This document shows, piece by piece, positions 20,505 to 30,754 of a stretch of 64,000 nucleotides of DNA (its first letter is position 1; each line of letters opens with the position of its first letter). The stretch comes from Taxillus chinensis. Taxonomy: Eukaryota; Streptophyta; Magnoliopsida; Santalales; Loranthaceae. Location: positions 56,469,865 to 56,533,864 of the forward strand of contig CM042090.1 in assembly GCA_023512835.1 (NCBI GenBank), read 5' to 3'. The notes under the pieces were generated by a model. The model ran no database searches. It worked only from the letters and a program-made list of their open reading frames with translations, and was not told the DNA's origin. Made by a program: the position numbers and the translations under genes.

Positions 20505-21514
20505 CTCCTCGCTGCTCCACCTCAGACAACAGCAAGAACAAGAGGAAGGCGTTCGTGACAAAGTACATCAGTGGCTCGGAAGAAGAGGAGGAATCCTCGG
20601 ATGATGAGCCAACTCCTAAGCCGAATGTCTGCCTCATGGCAAACACTGAGGTACCTTCTATCTCTGAGCTCATGAGTCAATTAGAATCTCTTATTAGTGA
20701 ACGTGATCATGAAAAGAATGAGAGACAAATAATTACTCAAATGTACAAAGATGTGGAAAGTCAGAATAAACGCCTTGAATTTACTATCACCAGACTTGAA
20801 AAGGACATAGCTGACTTCAGAGGAAAAGAGGCTTGGTATCATGATCTAAGAGCTGAAAATCATCTGTTAAATACCAACCTAACGGGCCTAAAAGTTATTG
20901 TGAAACGACTCGAAACGAACCTGGAACAAAAGGGAAATAAATCGTAAGTGGCTAAAATCCGGGAAATAGCCTCTACCTTTAGGACTGATCCTGACAACAT
21001 CCGAGTCAAACCTGGCTTAGGTTCAGAACCATCAACTTCCATAGCTCAAGCTACTGAGTGCCCTCCGGATTTCACTCCAAAACTAACCAACTTATATCCT
21101 GTTAGTACATCTAAACCGTTGGATGGTTTCATTTCAGGTGGCACCATAGTTTATGACTGTGGAGTTGAGGCTGTTACTGCACCTCCCGAAGCAAGAAGAC
21201 CCGTAACTAATGATGAAGGGAAGGCTACTGCGATTAAAGCCAAAACTCGTAGCACCCAAAAAGAAAGGAAAGGCCAAGGTGACGCATCTAGGGCCAAGAG
21301 CGCATCACCCAATCGCAATGGATTAGGCCACAGGGAACAGTTAGAAAGTCCCGTAAAATCTAAGAGACCTGTATCCCCTGTTTGTACTTCACATTATAGT
21401 GTCTGTTCCATCTGTAGGGAAATTGGTCATTATCACTATGAATGTTGGAGTTTATCTAATAACTGGCTTTGTAATCAAATTCAATCCAATAAAGATCAGT
21501 TTAATAAAAGGGTT
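20505..21514 (+). pseudogene. gag: element D Gag, coiled-coil and zinc-knuckle part, cut by C
   Basis: Open from 20555 to 20947: an acidic Ser-rich stretch, then a heptad-like coiled coil (ISELMSQLESLISERDHEKN to RLEFTITRLEKDI). One stop at 20945 interrupts it. The next frame (20948 on) is basic and Pro/Lys-rich and ends in the zinc knuckle CSICREIGHYHYEC (CX2CX4HX4C) near residue 155. Element C is inserted at 21514/21515 (flank GGGTT). The protease that should follow is not found anywhere in D. Long coiled-coil Gag is typical of Sireviruses. Confidence 0.82.
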
Positions 21515-21603
21515 TGTAAGGACCCGTACCTTGAGTTAGTCAGTTTTGCCTCCTGAGTAGAGTTTTTCTAGATTTTGACCTAGTAAATGGACTCCAATGA
21601 ATT

Positions 21604-21813
21604 CACGTGCAAAAGGAAAGATGCTTAGAATGATGTCCTCTATCTACCACAGAAGTTTCAGGCCAAATGGACATGTATGTGAGGTGCACGTGATATGGGT
21701 CCAATTCACGTGCAAGTGTGGTTGTCTTCTAAATGATGCAAGGAGGCTAGGGGTGAAGTTTGAGAGCATTTGGAGTGCATATGGAGTTGCACGTGAATTG
21801 GGGAAATCACGTG
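21604..21813 (+). promoter_or_regulatory. cluster of five G-boxes (CACGTG), LTR C
   Basis: CACGTG at 21604, 21687, 21707, 21790 and 21808, mostly as TTCACGTGCAA or TGCACGTGAAT. Repeated in the second LTR at about 28999-29209. G-boxes bind plant bHLH and bZIP factors; a role in element transcription is inferred. Confidence 0.7.
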
Positions 21814-21944
21814 CAAATTGGCGTGCAGGCATATTTTTGCATGGTTCCCTTGGTTTTGACATTCTAAGGAACTTTCTCCAAAGGACCATGTTGAAATTCT
21901 GAGTATTTTGGCCCATATGGGTGCGGAAAGGTGCTAACTTGTGT

Positions 21945-22004
21945 GATCAAAACTACGTCGTTTTGATCCTGGGTTTCACTTAATCAAAACTACGTCGTTT
22001 TGAT
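21945..22004 (+). promoter_or_regulatory. paired inverted repeats with ACGT core, LTR C
   Basis: Two copies (21945-21968 and 21983-22004) with arms ATCAAAAC/GTTTTGAT around TACGTC, ending 11 bp before the TATA box. B has the same pair. Confidence 0.65.
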
Positions 22005-22014
22005 AGTGGGAGGC

Positions 22015-22023
22015 CTATATAAG
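22015..22023 (+). promoter_or_regulatory. TATA box of element C first LTR
   Basis: CTATATAAG in GGCCTATATAAGGATGAGG, followed by a GA-rich leader. The second LTR has the same box near 29408-29416. Confidence 0.65.
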
Positions 22024-22375
22024 GATGAGGAGACTCCTTGTTCTAGGGTTAGGGGTTTTTCGGCCACTGCGGCCGTCGTGGAGAGAGAGAGAGCTAGAGA
22101 GAGGGAAAGGGGGGGAGAACTGCTGGTTGCTGCCAGGAGCATCTTGCGTGGGGAGGACGGCATCTAACGCGGGAGCAAGGAGGATCTTCTTTAAGGTAGG
22201 GGTTCCGTTTTCTTATACCCGATCCGGGGTTAGGCCCTTGTGGTGAATTACCCGTTGGATATTGTCCTTGTTATCATACTATTTATATGTAAATTCATAT
22301 AGGTGTGATCTCCTATATGAATGTTGGCCTTCAATGGCGTGTTGTTTGGATATATGTATATATGCTTGCAAGTGT

Positions 22376-22525
22376 TTGACATAATGCCTGTGAGGTGTGT
22401 GCATGTTATGTGTTTGAGGTAATGCCTGTGAGGTCGTGCATGTTATGTGTTTGAGGTAATGCCTGTGAGGCCGTGCATGTTATGTGTTTGAGGTAATGCC
22501 TGTGAGGCCACGCACGTCCAGGTGT
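22376..22525 (+). repeat. ~38 bp minisatellite in LTR C
   Basis: Unit with TGTTTGAGGTAATGCCTGTG and GTGCATGTTATG, about four copies; also at about 29760-29910. The B LTR has a shorter relative (CACAGACATTTCATCAAACAC on plus strand). Confidence 0.8.
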
Positions 22526-22667
22526 GTTAGATTATGTCTGTGTGTGGGGGTTTATGAGCTTGTGAATATATGCATGCTAAGTGTTCGATGTTATTCCTGT
22601 GTGACTAAGCATACTAAGTGTTTGATGTTATGCTCGTATGGCCATGTGTGTTGCGTGTTTGCTTGTA

Positions 22668-22885
22668 CACCCGGTGGCCGTGGAAGCCCGGGACTGTTTT
22701 GTGGAACCCGGTGGGCTGGAAGCCCGGGACTGTTTTGTGGAACCCGGTGGGTCGTGGAAGCCCGGGACTGTTTTGTGGAAACCGGTGGTTGTGGAAACCC
22801 GGGACTGTTTTGTGGGACCCGGTGGTCGTGGAAGCCTGGGACTGTTCTTGAAACCCGGTGGCTGTGGAAGCCCGGGAGTGTTTAT
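22668..22885 (+). repeat. GC-rich ~36 bp minisatellite in LTR C
   Basis: About six units of CCCGGTGG..GTGGAAGCCCGGGACTGTTTTGTGGAA (shown with a gap), repeated in the second LTR at about 30058-30265. It is absent from the B LTR at this place. Overlapping ORFs in several frames with Gly/Trp-rich repeats are artefacts of the unit. Confidence 0.85.
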
Positions 22886-23367
22886 GTACCAGCCCATGTA
22901 TGATTGTGTTTCTTTGTTATAGCCTTGTAACTATATCTGGTGGAATAATTGTATCACGACACAACACTTGTACACAAGGCATGTAGATATTAGGTGCATG
23001 GGATGGGTTGGGGAGACATGATCCCTCTGAGCTGTGGTTGCTCACCCCTCCTACCATGTTGTTTTCTTTACAGGAACCTACAGGCGTTAGGTGGGACCCC
23101 AAGGTGGAAGACCTTATTTATTTTATTGTTTATGTTATTTTATTATGGGACCTGATGTAACCCCAATGGGGATGGATTGAAAAGAAGACTTTGTATTAAA
23201 GACTGATTTGGTTTGTGGACTGCTTGATGGACTTTATTTTTCTTGAATGTGTTGTGAATGTTTAAAATGTTCGGTTCTTGGTTTGTATCCTAACCCCTTT
23301 GCCCTCCGTGTGGGTAAAAGGGGAGTCACGTACCGGTTTCCTCGGGTTGGAAATCCGGGGCGTGACA

Positions 23368-23798
23368 ATATGGTATCGAGCATGGTCTAGTTGGCCTAGG
23401 GTAGTGGGCGGACTTGGTTATCTTGAGTCCTTTGGAGGAGCCTGGAGGGACATGCCTGATCAACATGGTCCTCTTTGAGCCTCCAAGGTGTACTTAGGGT
23501 AGTCCGGTCTTGTGGTAGGATTTGCATGCATTGGCATTAGGGCACTAGTTGCATTTGTTGTCATGTGTGAAGGATGTGCATAACATGATCATGTGTGGAC
23601 TGTGCAACTTTGAATATTCTTGGAATGCCTTGGGTATGACTACAATGTGGACTGTCTTTGTGTGCAATATTGGTTGATGCAATGGTTAAAATGTGTGTAA
23701 TGCCATGTACGGCTTGACTTGATAATGAGGTAGAGGTAGTCAACTTGTTAGTAGTCAAACGCGTTCGACGTTTGTGCATCTTACTTCATGTAGTAAGA
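23368..23798 (+). other. element C leader and altered PBS
   Basis: The PBS reads TGGTATCGAGC (23371-23381), missing one base of TGGTATCAGAGC. The second copy at 30758-30769 is the complete form. The rest of the leader is non-coding. Confidence 0.8.
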
Positions 23799-24824
23799 AT
23801 GCCACCGAGGAGAGTGACACGTGCGTCCAGGGCGATGGGCGATGAGTCATCTGCCCATGAGGGTCCGGGTGCGGGGCCATCCGTTGGGGGGCATGCGTTG
23901 TTACGGCACAGCTACAAGAAGGCATCCGGCTGGAGGTACGAGAGCTACGGGAGGGACTCCGGCAGACGTTCGGGAGGAGGTGCGCCGTGAGATGGCGGCA
24001 CAGACAGGTGGTGCCACCACCACCACCACCAGAGGGAGAGCTGCCTCGTGAGCGTGAGAGTTTGCTGGGTGGTGTACCGACCCGTGCAGAGGATGACGTG
24101 GTGACACGGTTCCGAAAGGAACAACCTCCGCGATTTAAGGGGGGAGAAGACCCTGTGGTAGGCGAGCGGTGGTTGAGGCGGATTGAGCATGTGTTCTCCT
24201 TTCTCCTGCCCAGGGAGGAGGATAAGGTGCGACCGGCAATTCGGCACTGGAGGGGGGATGCTTTGGAGTGGTGGACGAGTGTTGCGGGGAGCCATGCGGT
24301 GCAACTCATGTTTTGGGAGGAATTCTTGCAACTCTTCCATGATGAGTTCTTCCCAGAATCGTGAGATGGCAGAAGAGGGAGGAATTTGGCAGCCCGAAGC
24401 AAGGATCAAAGACGGTGCCCGAGTATGAGCGGGAGTTCGGAGCTTGAGTAGGTTTGCCCCCGAGACAATGGCAAAGGAGGACCTGAAGGCCCACAAGTTC
24501 ACTCTGGGTCTTAGGCCAGCCCTTAGGGAGAGGGTGGCGATTCTACGCTTGAGGACCTATCGGAGGCCGTGGAGACGGCCCGTATAGCCGAGAGAGAGCT
24601 GGATGGTTGGAGGCAGGCCCATCAGGGTCGCCGGTTGCGAGAGTGGGCCTGATCGAGATGCAGGGTCCAAGAGGCTCAAGACGGAGGAGAGGGATAACGG
24701 TTCCTTCCGCAGCCGGGGGACAGACATTGGTGAACCCAGGGAGGTCTAGCTTTGGCGGTGGCGAACGGGGCGGTCCAGATAGGGTCTCCCCAGCAGTTAT
24801 TCTGCTTGTGGGGAGCAAGGCCAC
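23799..24824 (+). pseudogene. gag: element C Gag (frameshifted)
   Basis: Starts MPPRRVTRASRAM at 23799. A frameshift near 23900 moves the reading to 23987-24364, which holds the Gag core: VVTRFRKEQPPRFKGG, WLRRIEHVFSFLLPREED, DALEWWTS, LMFWEEFLQLFHDEFFP. A one-base loss at 24360 (compare the second copy, where the frame continues) ends this piece. The remaining Gag (LRPALRERV, ERELDGWRQAHQG) is scattered over frames up to the zinc knuckles. Confidence 0.8.
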
Positions 24825-25640
24825 TTGAGAAAGGAGTGTCCAAAGAGGGACTGGAAATGCCATAGATGTGGACGAGAGGGCCATCTGAGCCGGGTTTGCC
24901 GGAGTGGCAACAGGGGAGTTGGAGGCATGACATCTAGCACAAGGAGTGATGCCAGTTTTCGTGCACCAGCAGAGAGACCAGCTCGTCAGTGGCCGGCTAG
25001 TCAGGCAGGATCGAATCAGACCCGACCTCAGGGGAGGCTGGAGCGGCAGCAGATCGAAGCCGGAGGGCGCCTTGGCGGGAAGCGCCCAGTGAGTGAGCCG
25101 ACCAGTGGCACGGGCCAAGGGAGGGTGTTTGCGCTGGAGGCGACGTACCCGGAGGAGGCTGAGCTACCACCCCCACCAGCTGAGGGTGGAGCAGGACCAT
25201 CGATGGTTAGAGGTACCCTCTTGATCTCCCGTACATTAGCTTCTCTTCTTTTCGATACGGGTGCATCATGTTCGTTTGTTGCTGAGCTTGTAATAGACGG
25301 CTTGGGGTTAGCTTGTGTGGAGGCCGCGAGGCCCCTAGTTGTGGAGTCTCCGGTAGGAGGCATGATTGAGGTACAACGAGTGTGTCGTGACTGTGTGTTA
25401 ACCATAGGCGAGGTGGAGCTGAGTTTTGACTTGCATGTGATGCCTTTGAGAACGTTTGACCTAATCTTGGGTATGGATTGGCTTATGGCTTTCCAGGCCA
25501 AGATAGATTGTTATCGGCGGCGTGTGACCTTCGTGACACCTGCAGGGGACCTCTTGCACCCTGCAGGGGGGAGTGGGATTGTGAGGCGAGTCGGGCCGGG
25601 CCGGTGTTGGACCAGTGGGGTGCCATTACCCACAGGTTAG
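24825..25640 (+). CDS. pro: element C zinc knuckles and protease (271 aa open frame)
   Basis: Begins within the first zinc knuckle, whose CGEQGH half is just upstream, and contains the complete second one, WKCHRCGREGHLSRVC. After a Pro/Gly/Arg linker comes the aspartic protease: LLFDTGASCSFVAE with catalytic Asp at about 25254, [21 protein letters not shown], and the [12 protein letters not shown] strand that leads to RT. This is the only protease in the window with an intact DTG site. It would cut the Gag-Pol polyprotein. A frameshift at about 25570-25640 separates it from RT. Confidence 0.82.
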   Translation: MRKECPKRDWKCHRCGREGHLSRVCRSGNRGVGGMTSSTRSDASFRAPAERPARQWPASQAGSNQTRPQGRLERQQIEAGGRLGGKRPVSEPTSGTGQGRVFALEATYPEEAELPPPPAEGGAGPSMVRGTLLISRTLASLLFDTGASCSFVAELVIDGLGLACVEAARPLVVESPVGGMIEVQRVCRDCVLTIGEVELSFDLHVMPLRTFDLILGMDWLMAFQAKIDCYRRRVTFVTPAGDLLHPAGGSGIVRRVGPGRCWTSGVPLPTG

Positions 25641-26990
25641 CAGCCCTGACCTTTCTTGAGGAGGGTAAGGTGGAAAGGAGGGTGTGGCCTGTTTGTTGTG
25701 GACCAATTTCAGGATGTTTTTCCTGAGCGGTTGAGGAGTTTGCCACCTAAGAGGAGTGTGGAGTTCACCATTGAGTTGGTGCCGGGGACGGGTCCGATTT
25801 CCCAAGTAGCGTATCGTATGGGGCCAGGCGAGTTGAGGGAGCTTCGAGAGGCAAATCGAGGAGTTGGTGGGTCGGGGGTATCTCGGACCGAGTACCTCAC
25901 CTTGGGGTGCTCCGGTGCTCTTTGCGAAGAAGGCCGATGGTACACTACGTCTCCGCATCGACTACAGGAAGCCGAATTCGGTGACGGTGAAGAACAAGTA
26001 CCCGTTGCCTCGGATAGATGACCTGTTTGACCAATTGAGTGGGGCCCAGTGGTTTTCCAAAATAGATTTACGGTCGGGGTATCACCAGCTCGGGGTTAGG
26101 GAGGAGGACATCCCTAAGACGGCTTTTCGGTGCGGGTATGGGCATTATGAGTGGGTAGTGATGCCTTTCGGGCTCACTAATGCGCCAGCCAGGTGTTCAT
26201 GCATTTGATGAACCAAGTCTTTGCCCCATACTTAGACTCGTTCGTGGTGGTGTTTATCGACGATATCTTGGTATATTCCAAGACCGAGAAGGAACATGTG
26301 GAGCACTTGGCAACAGTGTTGCAAACCTTGAGGGACCAGCAGCTGTTTGCTAAGTTTAGCAAGTGTAAGTTTTGGCTGCAGGAGGTTCACTTTCTTGGCC
26401 ATATGGTGTCAGCTGAGGGAGTTAGGGTGGACCCAGCCAAGATTGAGGCCGTGGCATTGTGGGCGAGGCCAACCAACATTTTTGAAATCCGTAGTTTTCT
26501 TGGTTTGGCGGGGTACTATCGTCGTTTTGTAGAAGGGTTCTCCCGTTTGGCGGCTCCTATGACGGCGTTGACTAGGAAAGGAGTGGAATTTGAGTGGACG
26601 GACAAGTGCCAGCAGGCGTTTGAGACTCTCAAAACCCGTTTGACCACTGCACCTGTGTTGAGGTTGCCTAGGGAGGATATTCCGTATAAGGTGTACTGTG
26701 ATGCGTCCAGGGTTGGTTTGGGGTGTGTGCTTATGCAGGAGCACAGTGTGGTAGCTTATGGGTCGAGGCAGTGAAGCCTCATGAGCAGAATTATCCTACT
26801 CATGACCTTGAGTTAGGCTGCTGTCATCTTCGCCCTGAAGAGTTGGCAGCACTACCTCTTGGGGGAAAAGTTTGTGGTGTTCTCGGATCACAAGAGCCTT
26901 CGGACATCTTTACTCGAAGGACTTGAATTTGAGGCAAAGGAGATGGGTGGAGTATTTGCGGACCTTCGATTTTACTCTTGCCTATACCCC
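25641..26990 (+). pseudogene. pol: element C reverse transcriptase and RNase H (frameshifted)
   Basis: RT is read in two main frames: 25656-26208 (RSVEFTIELVPG; then a shift at ~25870; [51 protein letters not shown]) and 26193-26774 ([49 protein letters not shown]). RNase H starts [14 protein letters not shown] and breaks near 26770; later pieces include THDLEL and FVVFSDHKS-like sequence, and VEYLRTFDFTLAYTPGKG near 26950. Catalytic residues of RT are present. There are at least five frame breaks. Confidence 0.82.
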
Positions 26991-28585
26991 GGGCAAGGGT
27001 AATGTTGTGGTGATGCATTGAGCGAAAAAGGGAAAGCCGAGGTGGCCGTGAGAGAGTGGAAGCCGATGGAGCAGTTGGCGACGTTGCGAGCTGCACGCTT
27101 GTTGTTCGTGATGGTGGGACAGTCCCGAGTCCTTTGGTGGTAGTGCTTGAGTTGTACCAGCACGTCCGGGAGGAACAGCTGGGTGACATCGAGTGTGAGG
27201 TTCTCCGTGCCCGTATTGAGGCTGGTGAGCTATCCGAGGACCGGACAGAGGGTCCCGAGCATGAGTTGTCATTTCGGGGGCGGTTGGTAGTGGCTTCTTC
27301 CCTCGGGGATGAGGTGATGAGGGCGTTTCACCAATCTAGAGTTGCTGTGCATCCAGGGGGTACGGAGATGTACCATGCGCTTCGCGGACATTTTTGGTGG
27401 CCTGGGATGAAACGCGATGTAGCTGCCTTTGTTTCACGGTGCCTCACGTGTCGGCCAGGTGAAGGTCGAGCATCGGCGGCCGGCAGGCATGTTACGCCCT
27501 TGCCCATAGCAGAGTGGAAGTGGGACCATATCGCGATGGATTTTGTGATTGGTCTTCCACCCACCACTCGGGAGGAAGGATATGATTTGGGTGATTGTGG
27601 ATCGACTCACAAAGTCGGCCCATTTCTTTGCTTGTTCGCGAGCGGGACTCTATTGGGACCTTGAGTCACCTGTACATGAACGAGATTGTGAGACCGCATG
27701 GAGTACCATCATCGGTTGTCTCGGACCGGGATTCGAGGTTCACTTCACGTTTTGGGCAGGTTTGCGAGGCTATGGGGACCAAGCTTCATTTGAGTACAGC
27801 CTTTCACCCCGAGACCGATGGCCAGACAGAGAGGACGAATCGACGTTGGAGGACATGTTACGGGCCTGTGTGTTAGATTTCGGGGGTTCGTGGGCAACTC
27901 ACCTTCCTTTGGTGGAGTTTGCCTACAACAACAACGTTATCGGGCATCCATTGGGATGGCTCCTTTTGAGGCGTTGTATGGACGGCCGTGTCGATCCCCT
28001 TTGTGTTGGACCGAGGTGGGGGAGACAGCTCTCTTGGGACCCAGTTGGTTCAAGAGGCTACCGAGAAGGTCAAGTTGATTCGTCGGCGTTTGTTGTCGGC
28101 TCGAGTCGGCGAAATCTTATGCGGATCAGCGGCGGCGACCTTTGGAGTTTTCTGTTGGTGATCATGTGTTCCTTCGTGTCTCTCCACGACGTGGTCATCG
28201 ACGGTTTGGGCGCGGTTCCAAGCTATCTCCGCGGTTTATTGGTCCTTTTGAGATTCTGGATCGTGTAGGGCCTGTGGCCTACCGGTTAGCGTTACCACCG
28301 CGGCTGAGTCGAGTGCACAATGTGTTTCACGTGTCCCAGTTGCGGAAGTATCACCCTGACCCCACTCATGTGATTGATTGGGGGACGTTGGACATTGCGG
28401 ATGACATGTCCGTCATTGAGGCCCCTATCCGTATCCTAGATCGGCGAGAGAAGCTTTTGCGTGGTCGTGCTATTCCTTTGGTTCGCGTGTTGTGGCAGCA
28501 CCGTGGCATTGAGGAGGAGACATGGGAACGTGAGTCCGTGATGCGTGAGCAGCATCCAGACTTGTTCGAGGACGAACAATCTTAA
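26991..28585 (+). pseudogene. pol: element C integrase with chromodomain-like tail (frameshifted)
   Basis: Zinc domain: FHQSRVAVHPGGTEMYHA, WWPGMKRDV and RCLTC (27056-27664). Catalytic core over several frames: MDFVIGLPPTT (first Asp), VVSDRDSRFTSRF (second Asp), [10 protein letters not shown] (Glu region). The last 147 codons (28142-28585) are intact: GPY-type module FSVGDHVFLRVSPRR and FIGPFEILDRVG, VFHVSQLRKYHPDP, then chromodomain-like EAPIRILDRREKLLR, IPLVRVLWQHRG and EEETWERE, ending LFEDEQS. The tail supports Tekay/Del placement. Confidence 0.85.
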
Positions 28586-28910
28586 GCGTGGGAGGTGGCT
28601 GTTGGCCAAGGGATAGTGATGTGTTTTGTATTAGTTGTGTACGATTTGGTGTATTTGTATTGTCTTTTAAAGACATGTGTTCTTATTTGTGATGTGCCTT
28701 GAGATGTGTATTCGTGCCATGTGGACATGTGTTATGTGCATTATTGTTGTTATGGATTATGGTGAATACTTGTTATGTCTTTGTTGTCTTGTGTGTGGTG
28801 TATGACCCATTTGGGTGTTGTGGCTCGCCATGTGGCAAATGGGTAGCTTGTGTTTGTTTTCCTCTTATGTCATTTCTTTTCGAGGACGAAAAGTCTTAAG
28901 GGGGAGAGGA
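28586..28910 (+). other. element C 3' UTR with hairpin and PPT
   Basis: 325 bp between the pol stop and second LTR. At its end lie CTTTTCGAGGACGAAAAG (28876-28893; stem CTTTTCG/CGAAAAG, loop AGGA), a TAA, and the PPT AAGGGGGAGAGGA (28898-28910). The pol end itself has GTTCGAGGACGAAC (28564-28577), a shorter version of the hairpin. Short ORFs here end in FEDEKS-stop, echoing FEDEQS-stop of pol. Confidence 0.75.
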
Positions 28911-30754
28911 TGTAAGGACCCGTACCTTGAGTTAGTCGGTTTGCCTCCTGAGTAGAGTTTTTCTAGATTTTGACCTAGTAAATGGACTCCAATGAATTCA
29001 CGTGCAAAAGGAAAGATGCTTAGAATGATGTCCTCTATCTACCACAGAAGTTTCAGGCCAAATGGACATGTATGTGAGGTGCACGTGATATGGGTCCAAT
29101 TCACGTGCAAGTGTGGTTGTCTTCAAATGATGCAAGGAGGCTAGGGGTGAAGTTTGAGAGCATTTGGAGTGCATATGGAGTTGCACGTGAATTGGGGAAA
29201 TCACGTGCAAATTGGCGTGCGAGCATATTTTTGCATGGTTCCCTTGGTTTTGACATTCTAAGGAACTTTCTCCAAAGGACCATGTTGAAATTCGAGTATT
29301 TTGGCCCATATGGGTGCGGAAAGGTGCTAACTTGTGTGATCAAAACTACGTCGTTTTGATCCTGGGTTTCACTTAATCAAAACTACGTCGTTTTGATAGT
29401 GGGAGGCCTATATAAGGATGAGGAGACTCCTTGTTCTAGGGTTAGGGGTTTTTCAGCCACTGCAGCCGTCGTGGAGAGAGAGAGAGCTAGAGAGAGGGAA
29501 AGGGGGAGAACTGCTGGTTGCTGCCGGAGCATCTTGCGTGGGGAGGACGGCATCTAACGCGGGAGCAAGGAGGATCTTCTTTAAGGTAGGGGTTCTGTTT
29601 TCTTATACCTGATCCGGGGTTAGGCCCTGTGGTGAATTACCCGTTGGATATTGTCCTTGTTATCATACTATTTATATGTAAATTCATATAGGTGTGATCT
29701 CCTATATGAATGTTGGCCTTCAATGGCGTGTTGTTTGGATATATGTATATATGCACTGCCAAGTGTTTGACATAATGCCTGTGAGGCTGTGCATGTTATG
29801 TGTTTGAGGTAATGCCTGTGAGGCTGTGCATGTTATGTGTTTGAGGTAATGCCTGTGAGGCTGTGCATGTTATGTGTTTGAGGTAATGCCTGTGAGGCCA
29901 CGCACGTCCAGTGTGTTAGATTATGTCTGTGTGGCTGGGTTTATGAGCTTGTGAATATATGCATGCTAAGTGTTCGATGTTATTCTGTGTGACTAAGCAT
30001 ACTAAGTGTTTGATGTTATGCCTGTATGGCCATGTGTGCTGCGTGTTTGCTTGTACACCCGGTGGGCTGTGGAAGCCCGGGACTGTTTTGTGGAACCCGG
30101 TGGTGTGGAAGCCCGGGACTGTTTTGTGGAACCCGGTGGCCGTGGAAGCCCGGGATCGTTTTGTGGAAACCGGTGGTCGTGGAAACCCGGGACTGTTTTG
30201 TGGGACCCGGTGGTCGTGGAAGCCCGGGACTGTTCTTGAAACCCGGTGGCTGTGGAAGCCTGGGAGTGTTTATGTACCAGCCCATGTATGATTGTGTTTG
30301 TTTGTTATAGCTGTAACTATATCTGGTGGAATAATTGTATCACGACACGCACTTGTACACAAGGCATGTAGATATTAGGTGCATGGGATGGGTTGGGAGA
30401 CATGATCCCTACTGAGCCGTGGTTGCTCACCCCTCCTACCATGTTGTTTTCTTTACAGGAACCTACAAGGCGTTAGGTGGGACCCCAAGGTGGAAGACCT
30501 TATTTATTTTATTGTTTATGTTATTTTATTATGGGAATCGATGTAACCCCAATGGGGATGGATTGAAAAGAAGACTTTGTATTAAAGACTGATTTGGTTT
30601 GTGGACTGCTTGATGGACTTTATTTTTCTTGAATGTGTTGTGAATGTTTAAAATGTTCAGTTCTTGGTTTGTATCCTAACCCCTTTGCCCTCCGTGTGGG
30701 TAAAAAGGGGAGTCACGTATCGGTTTCCTCGGGTTGGAAATCCGGGGCGTGACA
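28911..30754 (+). mobile_element. Element C second (shared) LTR (1844 bp)
   Basis: TGTAAGGACC...GGGGCGTGACA. It acts as the 3' LTR of the first unit and the 5' LTR of the second, partial unit, since a PBS (30758-30769) and leader follow it. Confidence 0.92.

Larger units (their letters stand above)
22196..23073 (+). other. candidate LTR intron, element C first LTR
   Basis: Donor TTAAG|GTAGGGG at 22196; acceptor GTTGTTTTCTTTACAG| ending at 23073, preceded by GCTCACCCCTCCTACC. Length 878 nt. The second LTR has it at 29586-30458 (873 nt). The predicted intron holds many ATGs and both minisatellites; the flanking exons run from the leader to gag. Confidence 0.5.
21515..23367 (+). mobile_element. 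Element C first LTR (1853 bp)
   Basis: TGTAAGGACCCGTACC...GGGGCGTGACA. Carries the G-box cluster, paired ACGT-core inverted repeats, TATA box, candidate intron and two minisatellites. Very similar to 28911-30754. Confidence 0.92.

Noticed and set aside
22668..22885. CRISPR-like array of ~36 bp units
   Set aside because: The units are contiguous with no unique spacers, and the setting is a plant retrotransposon LTR; it is a minisatellite.
22484..22922. Overlapping ORFs with repeated Gly-Leu-Phe-Cys-Gly-Thr-Arg-Trp-like peptide
   Set aside because: Caused by the GC-rich ~36 bp minisatellite in LTR C, open in three plus frames and on the minus strand at once.
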